Positions 6,099 to 9,172 of a stretch of 9,172 nt of DNA are shown here, piece by piece; within the stretch, counting starts at the first letter, position 1; each line of letters opens with the position of its first letter. The DNA comes from Deltaproteobacteria bacterium (GTDB lineage Bacteria > Desulfobacterota > BSN033 > UBA1163), in assembly GCA_016875155.1 (NCBI GenBank), contig VGSD01000080.1, positions 1-9,172 of the forward strand. Direction: 5' to 3'. The notes under the pieces were generated by a model. It saw only the letters and a list, made by a program, of their open reading frames with translations, was not told the DNA's origin and did not search any database. Position numbers and translations under genes: made by a program.

Positions 6099-7283
6099 TT
6101 ATCTCTCTACAAGGGCAACTTTTTTATTATACCAATTCATGAAGGCAGATGTGGACAGGCTGAAAAAGAGATACACCAGCATGATGAGGGCCACACCCTC
6201 GATCGACTGTCCTGTCTGGTTCATGGTCGTGTTGGCCGTGGAAACGAAATCAGGGTATCCAATGGCTACGGCCAAAGAGCTGTTCTTTGTCAGGTTGAGC
6301 ATCTGGCTGGTCAAGGGTGGAATGATGACCCTGAGGGCCTGGGGTAAGATCACCAGGTTTATCACGAGAGGTGGTCTGAGACCGATGGCCATGGCCGCCT
6401 CTCTCTGGCCTTTGCTGACCGATTGGATTCCAGCACGGACCACCTCGGCAACATATGCGGCTGTATAAATGATGAGGCCGAGGAGGAGGGCGATGAACTC
6501 GGGACTCACTGTCAAACCTCCCTCAAAGTTAAAGCCTACGAGTTCGGGAACGTCCATCTCCAGGGGGGTACCGAATCCCAACCACGTGATGAAGGGCAAT
6601 CCGATGATGATAGCTGTACCGACACGAAAGGTAGGGAAAATTTGTCCTGTTTTCTCCTGACGCTTTCTTGCCCACCGACGTATCAGATAAACGATCACAC
6701 ACCCGACCAGAAAAGTTAAAAACATATAGAGGTGAGCCGGATGCCCTTGGGGGATTGTAAACGCCACCCCACGGTTGGACATGAAGATCCCTGCGCCCGG
6801 ACTGATGGCCTCCTGCGGAGAGGGTAAGGTTTCATAAAAGATGGCATACCAGAAAAATAACTGCAAAAGTACAGGAATATTTTGCATTACTTCGATGTAG
6901 ATGGCTGCCAGCCTTGAGACAAGCCAGTTGGTTGAAAGCCTGGCTACTCCGATGATCGTGCCCAAAAATATGGTGATGACGACACCTATGAAAGAGACCT
7001 TGATGGTATTCAAGGCACCCACCAGAAGAGCCCGGCCGTAAGTGCTGGCGGCTGAATAGGGAATCAGAGATTCGCCGATTTCAAACGAAGATTCTTTATG
7101 GAGAAAACTGAATCCTGAGGCAATTTTCTGTTTTTCGAGGTTGATCAGGGTGTTCGAGACGAGATAGTAGGCCAACAGCCCCACCATCACAAAGGTCACA
7201 AACTGGAAAAAGATGGCCCTTTTCTTGGGGTCGAGCCAGAACGGTGTTTTTTCTGAAAGAACGTTGTTCTTAAAGCCTCTCAC
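6099..7283 (-). CDS. aapQ: General L-amino acid ABC transporter, permease subunit AapQ
   Basis: This 394-residue inner-membrane permease starts with GTG at 7281-7283, preceded by GAGAGAAG. A first membrane helix lies at about 25-45, followed by a periplasmic loop with GFSFLHKESSFEIGESLIPY, a stretch typical of AapQ/BztB proteins. The permease domain then begins (RALLVGALNTIKVSF). A long insert around 155-230, including one more helix and a basic loop (RRWARKRQEK), separates the core helices, again an Aap-family trait. The EAA loop is at 295-314 (EAAMAIGLRPPLVINLVILP). Followed after one base by aapM, it forms the translocation channel with it. It is downstream of aapJ across a 58-bp gap holding a strong hairpin. 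Confidence 0.92.
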   Translation of the reverse strand: MRGFKNNVLSEKTPFWLDPKKRAIFFQFVTFVMVGLLAYYLVSNTLINLEKQKIASGFSFLHKESSFEIGESLIPYSAASTYGRALLVGALNTIKVSFIGVVITIFLGTIIGVARLSTNWLVSRLAAIYIEVMQNIPVLLQLFFWYAIFYETLPSPQEAISPGAGIFMSNRGVAFTIPQGHPAHLYMFLTFLVGCVIVYLIRRWARKRQEKTGQIFPTFRVGTAIIIGLPFITWLGFGTPLEMDVPELVGFNFEGGLTVSPEFIALLLGLIIYTAAYVAEVVRAGIQSVSKGQREAAMAIGLRPPLVINLVILPQALRVIIPPLTSQMLNLTKNSSLAVAIGYPDFVSTANTTMNQTGQSIEGVALIMLVYLFFSLSTSAFMNWYNKKVALVER

Positions 7284-7301
7284 CTTCTCTCAAAATAGAA
7301 A

Positions 7302-7331
7302 GAGGGTACTCCCTTTCAAAAGAGTACCCTC
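7302..7331 (-). terminator. Intra-operon hairpin between aapJ and aapQ (attenuating terminator / mRNA stabiliser)
   Basis: GAGGGTACTC (7302-7311) and GAGTACCCTC (7322-7331) form a perfect 10-bp stem with a 10-base loop. On the minus strand the stem is followed by TTTCTATTTTG, a broken T-tract compatible with partial termination. Hairpins like this between the binding-protein gene and the permease gene of ABC operons commonly keep binding-protein transcripts in excess; applying that here is inference. Confidence 0.7.
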
Positions 7332-7341
7332 ACATTGAGGT

Positions 7342-8361
7342 TTATCTAAAAGGAATGGCGTACATCAGTCCACCCTTTGTCCAGAGGCCGTTCAGCCCGC
7401 GCTCAAGCTTGAGGGGTGTTTTGAGACCCACATTGCGATCGAAGATTTCTCCATAATTGCCGACCTGTTTGATGATGTTATAAGCCCATTTCTCATCGAG
7501 GCCAAGGGCTTTACCAAAACCAGGGTTAACCCCAAGAAAACGCTGGACCTGGGGATCGGTGCTTTTGAGCATCTCATCCACATTGGCTGATGTGATGCCA
7601 AGTTCCTCAGCCTCAATCAGGGCCATCACGGTCCAATTGACGATGTCATACCATTGGTCATCTCCATGACGGACTGCGGGAGAAAGGGGTTCCTTGGAAA
7701 TGATCTCGGGCAGGATGATGTAGTCGTCGGGAGTCGGGGCCACTGAACGGATGGCAGCTAACTGGGAGGCATCTGAGGTCAAAACATCGCAGCGGCCTGC
7801 GAAAAAGGCTTTGTTCAGTTCCGCGTTATTCTCAATGACAACTGGTTTCCACGGCATCCCATTTTTTCGGAAATAGTCCGCTGCATTCATCTCAGTAGTT
7901 GTGCCCGGAAGGGTACAAACCGTGGCGCCTTTTAATTTTTTAGCAGTGTTAATTTTCTTTTTCTTGGAGATGAGAAATCCCTGGCCGTCATAATAATTGG
8001 GATGGGCAAAATTGAGGCCGTTGACGGTTTCCCGTGTAAGAGTAGCGGTTGTGTTACGGCACAGGACATCTACCTCCTTTGACTGAAGAGCCGGAAGTCG
8101 CTGGACGGCTGTAAGGGGGACATATTTCACCTTGCTTGCATCGCCGAATACGGCAGCGGCAATTGCTTTGGCCGTATCCACGTCAAGCCCTTTCCACACT
8201 CCCTTTTCATCCGGCATGCTGAATCCAGCCAAACCTGCATTCACACCCACGGTCAGGACTCCTCTTGCACGGACTTCGTCAAGGGTTCCTGCTACAGCCG
8301 TCCCGCCTGCCATGAGGAGCATCAAAACCAGAACCATTGTAAAATATTTAATCACCTTCAT
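7342..8361 (-). CDS. aapJ: General L-amino acid ABC transporter, periplasmic substrate-binding protein
   Basis: This 339-residue family 3 solute-binding protein has a signal peptide at residues 1-24 (basic MKVIK, hydrophobic core, AVA cleavage), so it acts in the periplasm, capturing L-amino acids for AapQM. Family hallmarks of AapJ/BztA are abundant: GVLTVGVNAGLAGFS early, GLDVDTAKAIAAAVFGD, DVLCRNTTATLTRET, YYDGQGFL, ATVCTLPGTTTEMN, GRCDVLTSDASQLAAIR, LPEIISKEPLSPAVRHGDD and AEELGITSANVDEM. The usual aromatic after NTT (NTTW) is Ala here. Full length. The ATG at 8359-8361 has an excellent Shine-Dalgarno AAAGGAGG eight bases upstream. It is the first gene of the operon, behind a near-consensus promoter, and is separated from aapQ by the 7302-7331 hairpin. 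Confidence 0.95.
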   Translation of the reverse strand: MKVIKYFTMVLVLMLLMAGGTAVAGTLDEVRARGVLTVGVNAGLAGFSMPDEKGVWKGLDVDTAKAIAAAVFGDASKVKYVPLTAVQRLPALQSKEVDVLCRNTTATLTRETVNGLNFAHPNYYDGQGFLISKKKKINTAKKLKGATVCTLPGTTTEMNAADYFRKNGMPWKPVVIENNAELNKAFFAGRCDVLTSDASQLAAIRSVAPTPDDYIILPEIISKEPLSPAVRHGDDQWYDIVNWTVMALIEAEELGITSANVDEMLKSTDPQVQRFLGVNPGFGKALGLDEKWAYNIIKQVGNYGEIFDRNVGLKTPLKLERGLNGLWTKGGLMYAIPFR

Positions 8362-8400
8362 CCTATATTCCTCCTTTCAGTTTACATAGATTTTTACTCT

Positions 8401-8418
8401 GATTGCCTGGAAGCAATC
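8401..8418 (-). promoter_or_regulatory. Leader stem-loop upstream of aapJ
   Basis: GATTGC and GCAATC form a perfect 6-bp stem around a six-base loop within the predicted 5' leader of aapJ, between the promoter and the Shine-Dalgarno. It could stabilise the mRNA or be a DNA operator just downstream of the start site. No known riboswitch consensus is recognised. Confidence 0.4.
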
Positions 8419-8436
8419 CCCCTGTAAATCGGAATA

Positions 8437-8465
8437 AATATAAATAAAATGGGGGCGGCTGTCAA
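8437..8465 (-). promoter_or_regulatory. Near-consensus sigma70 promoter of the aapJQMP operon
   Basis: On the minus strand a perfect -35 TTGACA (8465-8460) is followed after exactly 17 bases by TATATT (8442-8437, 5/6 to TATAAT). The start would fall near 8430, giving a leader of about 70 bases to the aapJ ATG at 8361. The spacer is unusually C-rich on its upstream side (GCCGCCCCC). Such a strong promoter suggests high basal expression or repression rather than activation. Confidence 0.75.
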
Positions 8466-8640
8466 GACAAAAGAACTGCGAAAAAAGGCTACTTTTTAAC
8501 CAAATTTAAGGCCTAAAAATGGGTAAAACATTAGAAAATTCTAATCTTATTTTAACCTTCCTCTAATGTGAGTTGTGTATACTTATTTCTAACAAGAGAC
8601 AAAAATCTCTTTCCTCCTCCTTAAAAACCTTAACCCAATT
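8466..8640. other. Non-coding AT-rich spacer upstream of the aap promoter
   Basis: No supported ORF occurs on either strand. It holds the palindrome ATTAGAA-AA-TTCTAAT (8530-8545) with a related half-site TCTAATG (8562-8568), 65-100 bases upstream of the aap -35 box, a possible regulator site. A plus-strand TATACT (8578-8583), a small hairpin AAGAGA/TCTCTT (8594-8611) and the pyrimidine run CCTCCTCC (8613-8620) follow. These lead into the strong terminator at 8641, so a small plus-strand RNA is possible. Confidence 0.45.
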
Positions 8641-8675
8641 AAATCCACCAAGCCAATGGCTTGGTGGATTTTTTA
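8641..8675 (+). terminator. Strong intrinsic terminator, best oriented on the plus strand
   Basis: AAATCCACCAAGCC (8641-8654) pairs perfectly with GGCTTGGTGGATTT (8658-8671) around AAT, followed by TTTTTTATT. The 14-bp stem lies immediately beyond the stop codon of the minus-strand oxidoreductase gene (8673-8675), so it can also end that transcript, although the minus-side tract TTTAATTGGG is poorer. It is bidirectional, and its better T-tract faces a plus strand without any annotated gene. Confidence 0.85.
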
Positions 8676-9172
8676 TTCCAATTGTTTGAAATCGAATCCT
8701 TCTTTCAGGATTGAATTCTTCAGCTCTCTGATGTTCACCTCTTGTTCGATGGCATTCAGTATCTCCGTCTTCCCCTTGGTCTCTCCCAGCAGGATACAGC
8801 CGACGATCTTATCCTCTTTGAAGGTCACTTTACAGTAATTGCATTTCTCACGGTCGCTTCTCACCACACATTCGAGATTTCCCTCTGCATCGATCTCTCC
8901 GGTGGATGTGAGATCGATCCCAACCACCTTAAGGGTATTGGAAACAACGGTCCCCCCATAGATCTCGATCCCTCCTGCCATGTTGACCCCGGCAATCTCA
9001 CCCTGTTTCTGGGCCGCAGGCCAGATCCCATAAACACGCCCTCTATGTTCTGTCACATCCCCTGCCGCAAAGATGGATTCGGTCTTTGTCTCCAGCCGGT
9101 CATTGACCAGAATTCCATTCTTCACCTCCAGCCCCATCTCTTTTGCCAGTTGGATATTGGGTCTTACCCCGG
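8673..9172 (-). CDS. FAD/NAD(P)-dependent pyridine nucleotide-disulfide oxidoreductase family protein (C-terminal part)
   Basis: The visible 166 or so codons are the C-terminal half of a flavoprotein; the reading frame stays open to the window edge, so the start lies beyond 9172. The visible N-terminal edge reads GVRPNIQLAKEMGLEV, continues with GILVNDRLETKTESIFAAGDVTEH (the FAD-contacting AAGD motif) and then IWPAAQKQGEIAGVNMAGG. This order is typical of rubredoxin reductase, NADH oxidase or NirB-like enzymes that pass electrons from NAD(P)H through FAD. The C-terminal domain contains a CNYC pair in REKCNYCKVTF, followed by IVGCILLG. The family's redox partner cannot be inferred. The TAA stop at 8673-8675 overlaps the terminator. 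The internal ATG at 9135-9137 is not the start, because conserved sequence continues upstream. Confidence 0.85.
   Translation of the reverse strand, partial: GVRPNIQLAKEMGLEVKNGILVNDRLETKTESIFAAGDVTEHRGRVYGIWPAAQKQGEIAGVNMAGGIEIYGGTVVSNTLKVVGIDLTSTGEIDAEGNLECVVRSDREKCNYCKVTFKEDKIVGCILLGETKGKTEILNAIEQEVNIRELKNSILKEGFDFKQLE

Noticed and set aside
6423..6719. Plus-strand ORFs inside aapQ and aapM (also 5907-6347 and 6139-6468)
   Set aside because: They lie antisense to well-supported permease genes, lack recognisable motifs and ribosome binding sites, and are coding-strand shadows.

Overview
The window looks like a chromosomal segment of a Gram-negative anaerobe, most plausibly a member of the Desulfobacterota (former Deltaproteobacteria). 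This rests on inference: moderate GC content, a lipoprotein with an outer-membrane-type sorting signal, a periplasmic binding-protein transporter, extragenic palindromes of the CCTGAGCTTGTCGAAGG and GATTACAAAGATTA types, and above all a selenoprotein. No rRNA, tRNA, CRISPR array or transposase gene was found.

Left part (1-2020). The tail of a PDZ-domain protein, probably an HtrA/DegP-like protease, converges on a small DUF1178 zinc-binding protein. Next comes the most notable gene, a secreted peroxiredoxin (679-1227). Its peroxidatic cysteine codon is an in-frame TGA (904-906), followed at once by strong RNA hairpins. It is best read as one selenocysteine-containing protein of 182 residues, not as two ORFs or a pseudogene. 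A repeat-bearing spacer and an uncharacterised lipoprotein gene follow.

Middle part (2021-4247). A major facilitator transporter runs on the minus strand. Its last codons double as the terminator stem of the lipoprotein gene. A macro-domain protein (plus strand) follows, flanked on both sides by extragenic palindromic repeats that share an 18-base identical core. The downstream repeat lies inside a nested inverted-repeat structure of about 158 bp (4053-4210).

Right part (4248-8465, minus strand). A complete four-gene general L-amino acid ABC transporter operon, aapJ-aapQ-aapM-aapP, encodes a periplasmic binding protein, two permeases and an ATPase. It has a near-consensus sigma70 promoter (8437-8465) and a leader hairpin. 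A strong hairpin between aapJ and aapQ probably keeps binding-protein mRNA in excess. The permease and ATPase genes are nearly contiguous and likely translationally coupled.

Right edge (8466-9172). A 207-bp non-coding stretch ends in a strong plus-strand terminator that serves no visible plus-strand gene, so it may mark a small RNA. Beyond it is the C-terminal part of an FAD/NAD(P)-dependent oxidoreductase that runs off the window.
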